A DNA stretch of 64,000 nucleotides from the NCBI GenBank assembly GCA_963797605.1, contig CAWCPX010000017.1, positions 310,001-374,000 on the forward strand, written 5' to 3'. Below the pieces are notes generated by a model. That model was not told where the DNA came from. It was given only the letters and a program-made list of their open reading frames with translations, and did not search any database. A program made the position numbers and the translations under genes. Positions 46,098 to 55,705 of this stretch are shown piece by piece. The DNA comes from DASQPR01 sp963797605. GTDB taxonomy: Bacteria; Actinomycetota; Actinomycetes; Mycobacteriales; Micromonosporaceae. Each line of letters begins with the position of its first letter. Within the stretch, counting starts at the first letter, position 1.

Positions 46098-46727
46098 CTA
46101 CGCGCGGAAGCAGCCCTTGATGTGGTCGTTGACGACGCCGATGTTCTGCATGAACGCGTACACGCTCGTCGGGCCGACGAACTTGTAGCCCTCCGACTTC
46201 AACTCGGCGGCGAGCGCCTCCGCTTCCGGACTGTCTCGCCGGACCGAACCGGAGCCCTTCGGATGCGGTGCCTTCGTCGACGCGTACCCCCACGCCACGT
46301 CGGCTAGCGGGCGGTCGGTAGACGTGGAGACGACCGCGTTGTTGATGGTGGCCTCGATCTTCGCCCGGTTGCGGATGATGTGATCGTTTTTCAGCAGCCG
46401 CGTCACGTCGCGAGAGGTCATCTTCGCGACGGCTTCCGGATCGAAGTCGTGGAACGCGTCCTGAAACGCCGCTCGCTTGTGGAAGACGGTGTTCCACCCG
46501 AGGCCGGCCTGGAACACGCCGAGGCTCAGCGACTCGAAGACGGCGGCCGGATCGTGCGTCGGCACGCCCCACACTTCGTCGTGATAGTGCAGCATCTCCG
46601 GATCGTCTTCATTGACCCACTCGCATCGAGGCTTCCCGTCGGACCCGATCACGATGCCGTTGTGCGATTTCGTCCCGACCGTCCCCCATCCGGAGGCGGC
46701 GGCGGCAGAGGGCGTGGCTTTCGGCAT
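46098..46727 (-). CDS. tag: DNA-3-methyladenine glycosylase I
   Basis: A 209-residue Tag-family glycosylase that removes N3-methyladenine from alkylated DNA. Diagnostic parts: PRCEWVNEDDPEMLHYHDEV and WGVPTHDPAAVFESLSLGVF (the typical W.....YHDxEWGxP block), QAGLGWNTVFHKRAAFQDAF, HIIRNRAKIEATINNA and FVGPTSVYAFMQNIGVVNDH. The usual His/Cys zinc ligands at the C-terminus are only partly visible (NDHIKGC). I start at ATG 46727 (MPKATPSAAAASGWG); the 616-residue frame reaching farther upstream is not protein-like there. Divergent from a methyltransferase gene. Confidence 0.87.
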   Translation of the reverse strand: MPKATPSAAAASGWGTVGTKSHNGIVIGSDGKPRCEWVNEDDPEMLHYHDEVWGVPTHDPAAVFESLSLGVFQAGLGWNTVFHKRAAFQDAFHDFDPEAVAKMTSRDVTRLLKNDHIIRNRAKIEATINNAVVSTSTDRPLADVAWGYASTKAPHPKGSGSVRRDSPEAEALAAELKSEGYKFVGPTSVYAFMQNIGVVNDHIKGCFRA

Positions 46728-46817
46728 GGCGTACCCCGCAGACGCGTTTGATCTTTCGACGCTACCGGCGGCCGCCGCGCCGCGACTGGCATTCGCCGAG
46801 ATTCGTATGATCGCCGC

Positions 46818-47579
46818 GTGGCCGTTGACGAGGTTCATCGTGATCGCGATCGGGCCGGATCGTTCGGCACCGTCGCCGAGCAATATGACCGGTTCCGGCC
46901 GGGCTGCCCCGACGAGTTGATCGACGAGCTCGCGGCCCGGCGGCCGGCACGGGTGCTCGACATCGGCTGCGGCACCGGCAAGGCCGCTGTCGCACTGGAG
47001 GCTCGCGGACTGACGGTGCTCGGCGTCGAGCCGGACGCACGGATGGCGGCGGTCGCGCAGGAGCACGGCGTACCGGTGGAGATCAGCGGTTTCGAGACCT
47101 GGGACGACGCCGGGCGACAGTTCGAGTTGATCACGTGCAGCGATGCCTGGCACTGGATCGACCCGGCCGCCGGGCTGGCGAAGGTGGCGCGGCTGCTGCC
47201 CGAGGGCGGCACGGTCGCCCGGTTCTGGAACTATCACCTGCTCAGCGCGGATCTGATCACCGCGTTCGACGGCGTGTATCGCACGCACGCGACCGGTTTG
47301 CGGGGGCCGGGCCGTGGATCGAGCAACGCGAACGCGCCCGACGCGTTCGCTGGCAGCGCGCTGTTTTCCGACATCGAAACGCGCGTCTACCGCTCCACGC
47401 GCGCCGTGACCGCCGATCACTGGGCCGGACTCGTGGCGACGTTCAGCGATCACCAGGCGCTCGCACCGAGCCGGCTCGCCGCGCTGCAGCAGGGCCTGCG
47501 CGAGACGATCACCGGCTTCGGCGGCAGCATCGAGGCGGGCTGCGAGACTTATGCGATCATCGCCGAGCGACGCGGCTGA
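46818..47579 (+). CDS. Class I SAM-dependent methyltransferase
   Basis: A 253-residue Rossmann-fold methyltransferase: FGTVAEQYDRFRPGCPDELI at the start, motif I ARVLDIGCGTGKAAVALEAR, acidic motif VEPDARMAAV, and FELITCSDAWHWIDPAAGLA, a segment typical of the trans-aconitate/UbiE-like small-molecule group. Substrate unknown. GTG at 46818 starts 90 bp from the divergent tag gene. Intact frame. Confidence 0.85.
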   Translation: MAVDEVHRDRDRAGSFGTVAEQYDRFRPGCPDELIDELAARRPARVLDIGCGTGKAAVALEARGLTVLGVEPDARMAAVAQEHGVPVEISGFETWDDAGRQFELITCSDAWHWIDPAAGLAKVARLLPEGGTVARFWNYHLLSADLITAFDGVYRTHATGLRGPGRGSSNANAPDAFAGSALFSDIETRVYRSTRAVTADHWAGLVATFSDHQALAPSRLAALQQGLRETITGFGGSIEAGCETYAIIAERRG

Positions 47580-47662
47580 GTGCCCCGCCCGAGGTGGGAG
47601 CGACAGACCCTCGTGAGCGATCGAAGCGCCGTCCGCGAGCGCGGGCACGACGTGGCGGATAG

Positions 47663-47700
47663 TTGACAGCCGAACGGCATCCGCGGCTACCGTGATGTGG
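47663..47700 (+). promoter_or_regulatory. Promoter with a leaderless GTG start
   Basis: TTGACA (47663-47668) and TACCGT (47688-47693), 19 bp apart, place transcription start at about 47,700, directly at the GTG (47701) chosen for the oxidoreductase. No ribosome site is visible, consistent with a leaderless mRNA, common in actinobacteria. Confidence 0.5.
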
Positions 47701-48717
47701 GTGACCCGATCCGACACCACCATGCGCGCCCTCGTCCTCGAAGAGTTCGGCACTGACCTGCGGCTTCGCACCGTGCCACGGCCGATCCCGGGCCCCGGTG
47801 AGGTGCTCGTGCGGGTCGAGGCCAGTGGCGTCAACCCGCTCGACGCCAAGATCCGCAGTGGCGGCGCGGCACACGCACGGGTGACGGTGCCGGCCATTCT
47901 CGGCATCGATCTCGCGGGCTCGGTCGTCGCCGTCGGCCCCGAGGTCACCCGGTTCGCGGTCGGCGATGAGGTCTACGGGATGACCGGCGGCGTCGGTGAC
48001 AACCAGGGTTCGCTCGCCGAATACGCCGCCGTCGACGCGGACCTGCTCGCCCGCAAACCGACCACGCTCACGATGGCGCAGGCCGCCGCGCTTCCGCTGT
48101 CGACGATCACCGCGTGGGAAGGGCTCGTCGACCGGGCCGGCGTGCACGAGGGGCAGACCGTGCTCGTCCATGGCGGTGCCGGCGGCGTCGGGCACATCGC
48201 CACGCAGATCGCCGTGGCGCGCGGAGCGACCGTGTTCGCGACCGGGAAAGCCACGAGCTTCCCGACGATCGAGGCCTTCGGCGCAACACCGATCAACTAC
48301 GAAACCACCGAGCCGGACGCGTACGTCGCCGAGCACACCGGTGGCCACGGATTCGACATCATCTTCGACACCGTCGGCGGGGCCACGCTCGATGCCTCGT
48401 TCGCGTCGGTGCGCACCTACACCGGCCACGTCCTGAGCATTCTGGGGTGGGGCACGCACAGTCTCGCGCCGCTGAGTTTCCGCGGGGCGACCTACTCCGG
48501 GGTTTTTACGCTGCTGCCGCTGCTCACGGGGCGGGGTCGGGCCCACCACGGGCAGATCCTCACCGCCGCCGCGGCCCTGGTCGACGGTGGGCAGCTCACC
48601 CCGCTGGTGTATCCGGACACGTACGACTTCGATTCGGCGATGGACGCGCACCGCATCGTCGAAACCGGACCGAGCCGGGGCAAGGTCGTCATCGGCATCG
48701 CCGGTCCGAGCGTGTAG
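47701..48717 (+). CDS. Zinc-independent MDR-family NADP-dependent oxidoreductase (quinone-reductase-like)
   Basis: A 338-residue medium-chain dehydrogenase: RALVLEEFGTDLRLRTVPRP, VEASGVNPLDAKIRSGGAAH, ILGIDLAGSVVAVGPEVTRF and the nucleotide site VLVHGGAGGVGHIATQIAVA. The cysteine and histidine ligands of zinc alcohol dehydrogenases are absent, so it belongs to the quinone oxidoreductase/enoyl reductase branch, using NADPH to reduce enones or quinones. Start at GTG 47701 is inferred from the promoter spacing; ATG 47722 is the alternative. Intact frame. Confidence 0.83.
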   Translation: MTRSDTTMRALVLEEFGTDLRLRTVPRPIPGPGEVLVRVEASGVNPLDAKIRSGGAAHARVTVPAILGIDLAGSVVAVGPEVTRFAVGDEVYGMTGGVGDNQGSLAEYAAVDADLLARKPTTLTMAQAAALPLSTITAWEGLVDRAGVHEGQTVLVHGGAGGVGHIATQIAVARGATVFATGKATSFPTIEAFGATPINYETTEPDAYVAEHTGGHGFDIIFDTVGGATLDASFASVRTYTGHVLSILGWGTHSLAPLSFRGATYSGVFTLLPLLTGRGRAHHGQILTAAAALVDGGQLTPLVYPDTYDFDSAMDAHRIVETGPSRGKVVIGIAGPSV

Positions 48718-48825
48718 CGACCGCCGGTCCGAGCGTGCAGCGACCGCCGGTCGCGCGGGGCGGCCCTCCGTCAGCCCGATGTGTCATGCTCACGGGGAAT
48801 TTTCCCTGCTGGCTGGAAGGGTGCC

Positions 48826-50634
48826 ATGTCGACCGACGCCGCTTCCGTCGGTGTGCCGTTGCGGCCCACCGACCCGAGGCACATGGGGCGATATCGGCTG
48901 CTCCGCCGGCTCGGCGAGGGCGGTATGGGCACCGTTTTCCTCGGTGACGACCCCACTGGCCGACAGGTCGCGGTCAAGGTCATCCGGGGCGAGCACGCGG
49001 CCGACCCCGACTTCCGAAGGCGCTTCCGCAGCGAGGTCGCCCACGCCCAGACGGTGCCGCCGTTCTGCACGGCCGAAGTGCTCGACGCCGATCCCAACCA
49101 CGAGACGCCCTACCTGGTGATCGAGTACGTCGAAGGTCCGACCCTGACCGAGGTGGTCTCGACCCGAGGCCCACTGAGCCCCGGCAACGTCTACGGCGTC
49201 GCGGTCACGGTCGCGAGCGCGCTCACCGCCATCCACGGCGCCGGCGTCATCCACCGCGATCTGAAACCGTCCAACGTGCTGCTCGCGCCGGGCGCTCCGA
49301 AGGTGATCGATTTCGGGATCGCGTCCGCGACGTCATCGGCCACCGTGACGGGCGGCCAGTTGATCGTCGGCACCGTCGCGTACATGTCACCGGAGCGGCT
49401 CGAATCAACCGCGGGTGACCGGCCCACCGAAGCGGCCGACATCTTCGCGTGGGGCGCGGTCGTCGCGTACGCGGCAAACGGTTATCCGCCCTTTCGCTCC
49501 GACTCACCGGCAGCGACCGCGGTCGCGATCCTGACCCGCGAGCCCGACCTCGGCAACCTCACCGAACCGCTTCGCGGCCTGGTCGCCCGCGCGCTCGCGA
49601 AGAACCCGGCCGACCGGCCGACTGCTCGTGGCCTCTACGAGGCGATGGTCGCCACCGAGCGCCGCCAGGCGAACGTCGGTGCACCGGCCGACAGCACCAC
49701 GGTGGCGACGACGCCGCCGACCGAGATCGTCGTCGCCGTACCGCATCCCCGCTTGCCCCAGCCGGCGGGACCGCAACCCCAGCAGCCGGAGCCGCGGCCG
49801 CCTGGTCGCCCGACCGGAGCGGTTCCGCGGAGATCACCGTGGCGGCGCCGACTCGGCATCGGCGTGCTCGCGCTGCTGTTGGTCGTTGCCATCGGCGCGC
49901 TGGTCGGCCTGCTCACGGTCGGTCTGCCCGGCTCCAAGACCGGCTCGGCCGGCCCGACGGCGCCGGTCAATCCGACGAGCCCGACCCCGACCCCGAGCCC
50001 GTCCGCGTCGGCATCGGCGTCCGCCCCGGCACTGCTGCGGAACGTCTTCCTGAGCGATCCCCTGACCAGCCAGGTCTCCGGGCGCTGGCGGGCCCGGGCC
50101 GACGACGGATTCAACGCGTCGTGCCGGTTCACCGCCGCGGGTTTCCAGACCGAGCTGTCGTCGATCGGCCGCACCCGCAGCTGGCGGTGTGACAGCCCGC
50201 CCGACGTGCTGGCCGACGTGCAGGTGACGGTGTCGGTCACGCTGGACACGCCGGACACGTGCGGCGCCGTCTGGTTCCGCTTCCAAGGCAAGGTCGCCGG
50301 CTACGCGATGCGGATCTGCGCCGACCGGGTGGAGGTCGGCACGCACTCCGGTGCCTTCCTGACCGTGCTCGACCGCGCCGACCTGACACCCGCGCTGACG
50401 CTCGGCACGCCCGCCCGCTTCAGCGTGATGGCCGTCGGCGACACGCTCACGCTGCTCCGGTGCTCCGTGGCGGCGACCGGCTGCCCGGACCCACAGGTGC
50501 TCGGGCACGTGACCGACAAGACGTTCACCAAGGCCGGCACGGTGCAACTCGGCCTCTTCGAACCCGACGACGCACCCGCGAACCAGACCTACCTGGTGAC
50601 CTTCGGCGACATCGAGATCCGCGACAGTCCATAG
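48826..50634 (+). CDS. Transmembrane serine/threonine protein kinase
   Basis: A 602-residue Hanks-type kinase. The cytoplasmic kinase domain (about 15-275) has the Gly loop LGEGGMGTVFLG, the ATP Lys in QVAVKVIRG, the catalytic loop IHRDLKPSNVLL (about 143-154), DFGIA (metal) and SPE in place of APE. A Pro/Gln-rich linker leads to one membrane helix (about 341-365, LGIGVLALLLVVAIGALVG), a Ser/Pro/Thr-rich stretch and an extracellular domain (about 405-602) with LTSQVSGRWRARADDGF and four cysteines. There are no PASTA repeats, so it is not the PknB type; the outer domain may sense a sugar or protein. ATG 48826 follows GGAAGGG. Confidence 0.87.
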   Translation: MSTDAASVGVPLRPTDPRHMGRYRLLRRLGEGGMGTVFLGDDPTGRQVAVKVIRGEHAADPDFRRRFRSEVAHAQTVPPFCTAEVLDADPNHETPYLVIEYVEGPTLTEVVSTRGPLSPGNVYGVAVTVASALTAIHGAGVIHRDLKPSNVLLAPGAPKVIDFGIASATSSATVTGGQLIVGTVAYMSPERLESTAGDRPTEAADIFAWGAVVAYAANGYPPFRSDSPAATAVAILTREPDLGNLTEPLRGLVARALAKNPADRPTARGLYEAMVATERRQANVGAPADSTTVATTPPTEIVVAVPHPRLPQPAGPQPQQPEPRPPGRPTGAVPRRSPWRRRLGIGVLALLLVVAIGALVGLLTVGLPGSKTGSAGPTAPVNPTSPTPTPSPSASASASAPALLRNVFLSDPLTSQVSGRWRARADDGFNASCRFTAAGFQTELSSIGRTRSWRCDSPPDVLADVQVTVSVTLDTPDTCGAVWFRFQGKVAGYAMRICADRVEVGTHSGAFLTVLDRADLTPALTLGTPARFSVMAVGDTLTLLRCSVAATGCPDPQVLGHVTDKTFTKAGTVQLGLFEPDDAPANQTYLVTFGDIEIRDSP

Positions 50635-50797
50635 TCGACGGTCGTGCCCACTGGCTGAGATCCGTCTAGCGGACCCATGCCATTTTTCACATCGCAAGAA
50701 AAGGGTCCGTGGTGCCCTTGACACCGCTCCTCCATCAGACATGCTGTCGAACGGAGCGTTGGTAGCCCCGTAAGCCATGGACAGAAATGGAGCGCTC

Positions 50798-52723
50798 ATG
50801 AAGTTGAAACAACGCCGACACGGCGAGGCGGCCGGCACCGGTCGGTTGCTGCGTCGCGGTTCCGTCTTCGTCGCGACGGCCCTGCTGACCGTCGTCGGCC
50901 TGTCGATCCCCGGCCTCCGCCGGACCCGCCACGCCGGCGGTCAGCCCGGCCGTGCCGGTGGCCGGCGAACCCAACCTCGGCCCGAACGTGTACGTCTTCA
51001 CCCCGAGCATGCCGCAGAGCCAGATCCAGGCCACAGTGGACGCGATCGCCGCCCAGCAGGTCTCCAACCAGTTCGGCACCGAGCGGTACGCGCTGCTGTT
51101 CGAGCCGGGCACCTACGGCACCGCCGCCGACCCGCTGATCTTCCAGGTGGGCTACTACACCGAGGTCGCCGGCCTCGGGCAGCAACCCGGGTGACGTCGT
51201 CATCAACGGCACCATCGACGTGTACAACCAGTGCTTCCCGACGACCGACGGCAGCACCAACTGCATCGCGCTGGACAACTTCTGGCGCTCGCTGTCCAAC
51301 CTGACCATCAACGTCGCTGGCGGCTCCGGCTGCCAGACCAACACCGAGTTCTGGGCGGTCTCGCAGGCGGCGCCGATGCGCCGGGTCATGGTCAACGGCG
51401 TCACCTCGCTGATGGACTACTGCACGGCCGGCCCGCAGTTCGCCAGCGGCGGCTTCATCGCCGACTCGCCAGTTCACCGGCGGCACCGTCGATCAACGGT
51501 TCGCAGCAGCAGTTCCTCGTGCGCAACACCAACCTCGACGGCTGGACCAACGGGGTCTGGAACCAGGTCTTCGTCGGCGACCCCGGCGCGCCGCCGCAGA
51601 GCTTCTCGGCGACCTCCGGCCTGGCCGGCGGCACGCCCGCCGTACACCACGCTGGCGACCAGCCCGCGGACGCAGGAGGAGCCGTTCCTGCAGGCCGACG
51701 CGTCCGGCACGTTCAGGGTCTTCGTGCCGTCGCTGCAGCACGAACACGTCGGCCCGTCGTGGGCCGGCGGCGCCGCTCCCGGGAGCTCGCTGCCGATCGA
51801 GCAAGTTCTTCATCGCCAACCCGAGCACCTCGATCGCGGCCATCGACGCCGCGCTCGCGCTCGGCAAGAACCTGATGCTCACCCCGGGCGTGTACAACCT
51901 GCAAGGCGCCGATCCTGGTCACCCGGCCCGACACCATCGTGCTCGGCCTCGGCTTCGCGACCCTGGTCCCGCAGAACGGCACCGCCGCGCTGCGCACGCT
52001 CGACGTCCCGGCGTGAAGATCTCCGGCCTCATCGTCGACGCCGGGCCCGAAGAACTCGCCGGTGCTGCTGCAGACTCGGTGACGCGCTGGGCACCGTGAT
52101 CGGTGGCAAGCGCCGCCGACCCGACCCTGCATCCAGGACGTCTTCTTCCGCATCGGCGGGGCCACGGCCGGCAAGGCGACCACCAGCCTGGTGCGTCAAC
52201 AGCTCCGACGTCATCCTCGACGACATCTGGGCCTGGCGCGCCGACCACGGTGCCGGGCGTCGGCTGGACCGACAACACCGCCGCCACCGGCCTCATCGTC
52301 AACGGCAACAACGTGCTCGCCTACGGCCTGTTCGTGGAGCACTTCCAGAAGAACGAGGTCATCTGGAACGGTCAGGGCGGCGAGGTCATCTTCTTCCAGA
52401 ACGAGATGCCCTACGACGCGCCGAGCCAGGCCGCCTGGATGTCGACCCCGACGACGAACGGCTACCCGGCCATCGTGGTCACGCCCAAGGTCAGGACCTT
52501 CACCGGGTACGGCATGGGCAGCTACAACTTCTTCAACCAGGGCATCGCGATCGAGTCGGCGACCGCGTTCGTGGTGCCGGTCAACGCCGGGCGTGCAGCT
52601 GCAACGACGTGTTGACCCGGTTCCTCAGCGCTGACGGCGGCATCGACCAGTGTCGTCAACGGAACCGGCGCGCCGGTCACCGCCGACAACCCGGGCCCGA
52701 GCGACATCGTCTCGTTCCCGTAA
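50798..52723 (+). pseudogene. Secreted right-handed beta-helix protein (GH55/pectate-lyase-like), heavily frameshifted
   Basis: An exported protein of about 640 residues when repaired. A signal region (LRRGSVFVATALLTVVGLSI) is followed across frames by NVYVFTPSMPQSQIQATVDA, YALLFEPGTYGTAADPLIFQ, NFWRSLSNLTINVAGGSGCQ, FWAVSQAAPMRRVMVNG, TPGVYNLQGA-like text, ILDDIWAWRADHGAG and GVGWTDNTAATGLIVNGNNV, then FFQNEMPYDAPSQAAW and an end PGPSDIVSFP. These rung-like repeats occur in streptomycete proteins annotated as coagulation-factor-type or glucanase-like; the activity is not established. About ten indels, all single bases, separate the parts. GGAG precedes the ATG at 50798 (MKLKQRRHGEAAGTGR); a TTGACA lies at 50718-50723. 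Confidence 0.75.
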
Positions 52724-52727
52724 GTCA

Positions 52728-53636
52728 TCACTCCACTGGTACGGGCCCCGGTCGCTTCGGCGGTCGGGGCCCGATCAGCGTCACGACCTGGTAGACACCG
52801 GTTGTCAGCCACGCCGCGACCGCGATCCACAGCAGCACCGATCCGATGCCGTGCAGCCAGTCGACCCCGGTCGCACCGACCGCCGACACCACCGCCGCGC
52901 CACTCATTCCCAGCGGGAAGACCGTCGCCCACCGCCGCACGTCGAACCGCGGTCGCGGCCACCGGATCTCGGCGACGGCCAGCACGACGTAGCCCAGCAG
53001 ATCGATAGCGACGAGCACGAGCGTGACGGTCCGCAACGCGGTGTGACCGGTGCCCGTCCATGGGGGGTACGCGGTCAGTTTCGCGGCCGCCAACGCGGAG
53101 ATCGCGACGGCGCCGGTCAGCACCCAGTGGTCGCCGGCACCCGTGCACACCTGGCGGAAGTCGAAGCGGGTCAGCGTCCACAGGTAGAGCACGACGCCGG
53201 CGCAGAACAGCCCGAGCGCGGCCGGAGCGAGCCATCGGCCCTGTCCTGCCGCCGCCAACGTGGCCGCGAGCACGGCGATGCCCTGCGGCGCGACGCAGAT
53301 CAGGAAGGCCGACCCGGTCGCCGGTCGCCGGACGCGACGGATCACCGGCACGATCAGCACCACGAGCGCGGTCATCGCCAGCGCCAGCAGGGCGGCCGCG
53401 AGCGTCTGCCAGCCAAGCAGCGAGACCCTGGTGCCGATGAGGGTCGTCGCGGCGACACCCGTCAGCGCGGCAGGCGTACCGGCGTCGGCGATCCAGCGGT
53501 CGCGCTCGACCGCGAGACGGGTCCCGAAACCGGCCGCGAGCAGCAGCCAGATCGCGGCCGCGATGCCGAGTGCGACGCGGGAGACGATCGGATAGCCGAT
53601 GAGTTGCAGCCCGATGGACAGGATGCCGGTGGCCAT
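52728..53636 (-). CDS. TehA/Mae1-type tellurite-resistance/dicarboxylate transporter family protein
   Basis: A 302-residue membrane protein with about ten helices. The start MATGILSIGLQLIGYPIVSR is the first-helix signature of the TehA/SLAC1/Mae1 family (MATGIxSI), and later GLFCAGVVLYLWTLTRFDFR and VFPLGMSGAAVVSAVGAT fit the second half of the fold. These proteins conduct anions or export dicarboxylates and tellurite-related species. In-frame sequence continues upstream as LWWTRPPPAAGAAA to just after the cupin stop with only a CTG as possible start, so the true N-terminus could be about 20 residues longer. Transcribed with the cupin gene. Confidence 0.75.
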   Translation of the reverse strand: MATGILSIGLQLIGYPIVSRVALGIAAAIWLLLAAGFGTRLAVERDRWIADAGTPAALTGVAATTLIGTRVSLLGWQTLAAALLALAMTALVVLIVPVIRRVRRPATGSAFLICVAPQGIAVLAATLAAAGQGRWLAPAALGLFCAGVVLYLWTLTRFDFRQVCTGAGDHWVLTGAVAISALAAAKLTAYPPWTGTGHTALRTVTLVLVAIDLLGYVVLAVAEIRWPRPRFDVRRWATVFPLGMSGAAVVSAVGATGVDWLHGIGSVLLWIAVAAWLTTGVYQVVTLIGPRPPKRPGPVPVE

Positions 53637-53699
53637 CGCGGCGGCACCGGCGGCCGGTGGCGGTCGCGTCCACCACAGGGGCTCGGGGGCTGTCAGGGA

Positions 53700-54116
53700 T
53701 CAGCTCACGCCGAGGTTGGAGCCGTAGCTGTCGGCCCAGTCGCGCCGGTCGACGTCGAGGTCGAAGTCGCCCGGCGTCTCGACGGTCAGATGGGCCATCG
53801 GCGTGCTGGGCGTCGCTCCGTGCCAGTGCCACGTGCCCGGCGGGTTGCTGATGACGTCGCCGGCCCGCACGATGTGCACGCCCGACTCATCGGCCACGAC
53901 ACCCGTGCCGTCCGTGATGACCAGGTGCTGCCCGTTGTGATGCAGGTGCGGCACGGTGCGGGCGCCCGGCCCGAAATAGACCACCATCGAGCCCAGTTCG
54001 GGCAGATCACACGGCAGGCCCTGCACGCGTACGCTGTCCGGTTCGTTGAACAGCGTCCGGAGCTGGTCGGGGACCAAGTCGCCACGCTCGACCGCCACGG
54101 TTTCGAACTCGTCCAT
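53700..54116 (-). CDS. Cupin-domain protein
   Basis: A 138-residue single cupin: SMVVYFGPGARTVPHLHHNG holds the first cupin motif with its two His ligands (HLHH), and DVISNPPGTWHWHGATPSTP the second with HWHG. The metal and substrate are unknown; similar proteins are small dioxygenases or sensors. Its stop is 64 bp before the TehA-like gene on the same strand, so the two form an operon. Divergent from the small reading frame at 54325. Confidence 0.85.
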   Translation of the reverse strand: MDEFETVAVERGDLVPDQLRTLFNEPDSVRVQGLPCDLPELGSMVVYFGPGARTVPHLHHNGQHLVITDGTGVVADESGVHIVRAGDVISNPPGTWHWHGATPSTPMAHLTVETPGDFDLDVDRRDWADSYGSNLGVS

Positions 54117-54310
54117 ACTGTGTGCTCCTCAACGACCGGCCGCGACGCACACCGGATTGACGGAACTTCCGCAGGTCAATTGCGACCGTACCACCGGCGG
54201 ACAGCGTCGATGCCGACCTTGCGCGGCACCGATTCACGGAATCCTTCGGCGGTTTCGGTATCCAGCGGCGCTCTGGCGTGACCTAACGGGTGATACCCAT
54301 TTCACTCGCG

Positions 54311-54544
54311 TCACGGAGGTTTCCATGGCAGACCACGACGACTCCAGCGGCCAGGCGATCGACCGAACGATCCCCATCGGGTACCAGCGCATGACCGGAG
54401 TCGGTGCGCTCGTGGCAGCGTGAAGATGTCGCCACCCAGATCATTGATGGCGTCGATGGCCCGGAGCGTGGACTCCCGCTTGGCCTCCGGGATCGCGAAC
54501 ATGGAAACCGTCTCGCTGGTTTCCAACCGATTCGGTTCGGTCAT
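54311..54544 (-). CDS. Small protein of unknown function (77 aa), overlapping an opposite reading frame
   Basis: ATG at 54544 has a near-ideal GAGGAGG ribosome site (54551-54557 on the plus strand as CCTCCTC). The first 45 residues look like protein (TEPNRLETSETVSMFAIPEA, then RESTLRAIDAINDLGGDIF); the last 30 are Arg/Trp-rich and resemble noncoding. The frame may shift near 54,425, so the true end is uncertain. I do not recognise the family. Confidence 0.5.
   Translation of the reverse strand: MTEPNRLETSETVSMFAIPEAKRESTLRAIDAINDLGGDIFTLPRAHRLRSCAGTRWGSFGRSPGRWSRRGLPWKPP
54325..54423 (+). CDS. Small protein (32 aa), overlapping an opposite reading frame
   Basis: ATG at 54325 follows a strong ACGGAGG ribosome site and reads MADHDDSSGQAIDRTIPIGY, then QRMTGVGALVAA, stopping at 54421-54423. 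It is convergent with and inside the 3' part of the 77-residue minus-strand frame; both have excellent start signals, which suggests two short genes whose ends were fused by a deletion, or an indel that truncated one. Function unknown. Confidence 0.4.
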   Translation: MADHDDSSGQAIDRTIPIGYQRMTGVGALVAA

Positions 54545-54685
54545 GATCAGCCTCCTCAGGCGTTTCCCGTTATGTGCGTGGCGCTCGCACCACAGATACG
54601 TCGCGATCCGCGTTAGTCACATCGCTTCAGGGTTTAGGCTGGTCAACGGCCTGTTCCGCCTGAAAACGGGTAATCGGAGGCAGCG

Positions 54686-55705
54686 ATGTCGAACCACTTC
54701 ACCGGCCTGAAACTCGGATTCCCGCTCGGCGACCCCCGTCTGGATCTGACCGACCTGTTCGTGTTCCCGTCACCGGGCGATCCCACGCGGACCGTGCTGG
54801 TGCTCGGCGCGAACACGTTCGCCATCGCGCCGGATTTCCACCCCGACGCCGTCTATCGCCTCAATATCGACAACAACGGCGATGTGCTCACGGACATCTC
54901 GTTCACGATGGTGTTCAGTCCACTGATCGACGGCCGTCAGACGGTGACCGTGCGTCGCGCCGAAGGTGCCGACGCCCGCCTGCCGGAAGCCGTCGGTGAC
55001 GTGATTTTCGACGATGTCCAGGTCTCCGCCGGGCCGGCGCCGACCATCGCCGAGAGCGGCCCGTACCGCCTCTTCGTGGGCCTGCGCAGCGATCCGTTCT
55101 TCCTCGACTTCCTCGGCGCGATCCACGAGGGCAACTGGACCGGCGACGATCTGATGATCGACAAGAACGTCTTCGCGATCGTGTTGGAGATGCCGACCGC
55201 GATGCTCGGCGGGGATCCGAAGGTCGCGATCTGGGGCCGCGTCAGCGTGCGCCAGGACGGCATGCTGGTGCCGGTCGACCGGGCCGGCCACCCTGCCGAC
55301 GCGAGCTTCTTCAACACCGACGACACGAAGTTCGACTACGACGCCGCCGAGCCGGTCGATGACGTGTCCGAATACCTCGACCAGTACGTCGGCGTGCTCG
55401 AGCACGTCGGCGGCTACACCCCGGACGCCGCGAAAGCCGCCATCCTCGGAGTCGGCCTGCTGCCCGACATGCTCGCCTACGATCCGACGCAACCGATCGG
55501 TTATCCGAACGGCCGCACGCTGACCGACCACGTCGTGTCCGCGCGAATGGCGTTGCTTTCCGATGGCAAAGCCGCCGACGACGGGCTGACGCCGCACACC
55601 GATCTCATGGCGGAATTCCCCTACCTCGGCACGCCGCACGCCAATCCCGGCCCGATCCCCGCGTGGGGCGCCGAATACGGGTGGTTCCCCGGTCCGGCCA
55701 CGTAA
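54686..55705 (+). CDS. DUF4331 family protein
   Basis: A 339-residue protein matching DUF4331 throughout: HFTGLKLGFPLGDPRLDLTD (D-x-x-DL start), LFVFPSPGDPTRTVLVLG, YRLNIDNNGDVLTDISFTMV, GPYRLFVGLRSDPFFLDFLG and PNGRTLTDHVVSARMALLSD. Members are usually exported or haem-related in location; this one lacks a signal peptide. The function is unknown. An excellent GGAGG site lies 7 bp ahead of ATG 54686. A region with a factor-independent terminator follows, then the tRNA array. Confidence 0.87.
   Translation: MSNHFTGLKLGFPLGDPRLDLTDLFVFPSPGDPTRTVLVLGANTFAIAPDFHPDAVYRLNIDNNGDVLTDISFTMVFSPLIDGRQTVTVRRAEGADARLPEAVGDVIFDDVQVSAGPAPTIAESGPYRLFVGLRSDPFFLDFLGAIHEGNWTGDDLMIDKNVFAIVLEMPTAMLGGDPKVAIWGRVSVRQDGMLVPVDRAGHPADASFFNTDDTKFDYDAAEPVDDVSEYLDQYVGVLEHVGGYTPDAAKAAILGVGLLPDMLAYDPTQPIGYPNGRTLTDHVVSARMALLSDGKAADDGLTPHTDLMAEFPYLGTPHANPGPIPAWGAEYGWFPGPAT

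Noticed and set aside
46098..47948. 616-residue minus-strand protein including tag
   Set aside because: Only the last 209 residues have family character; the rest is the mirror of the methyltransferase gene.
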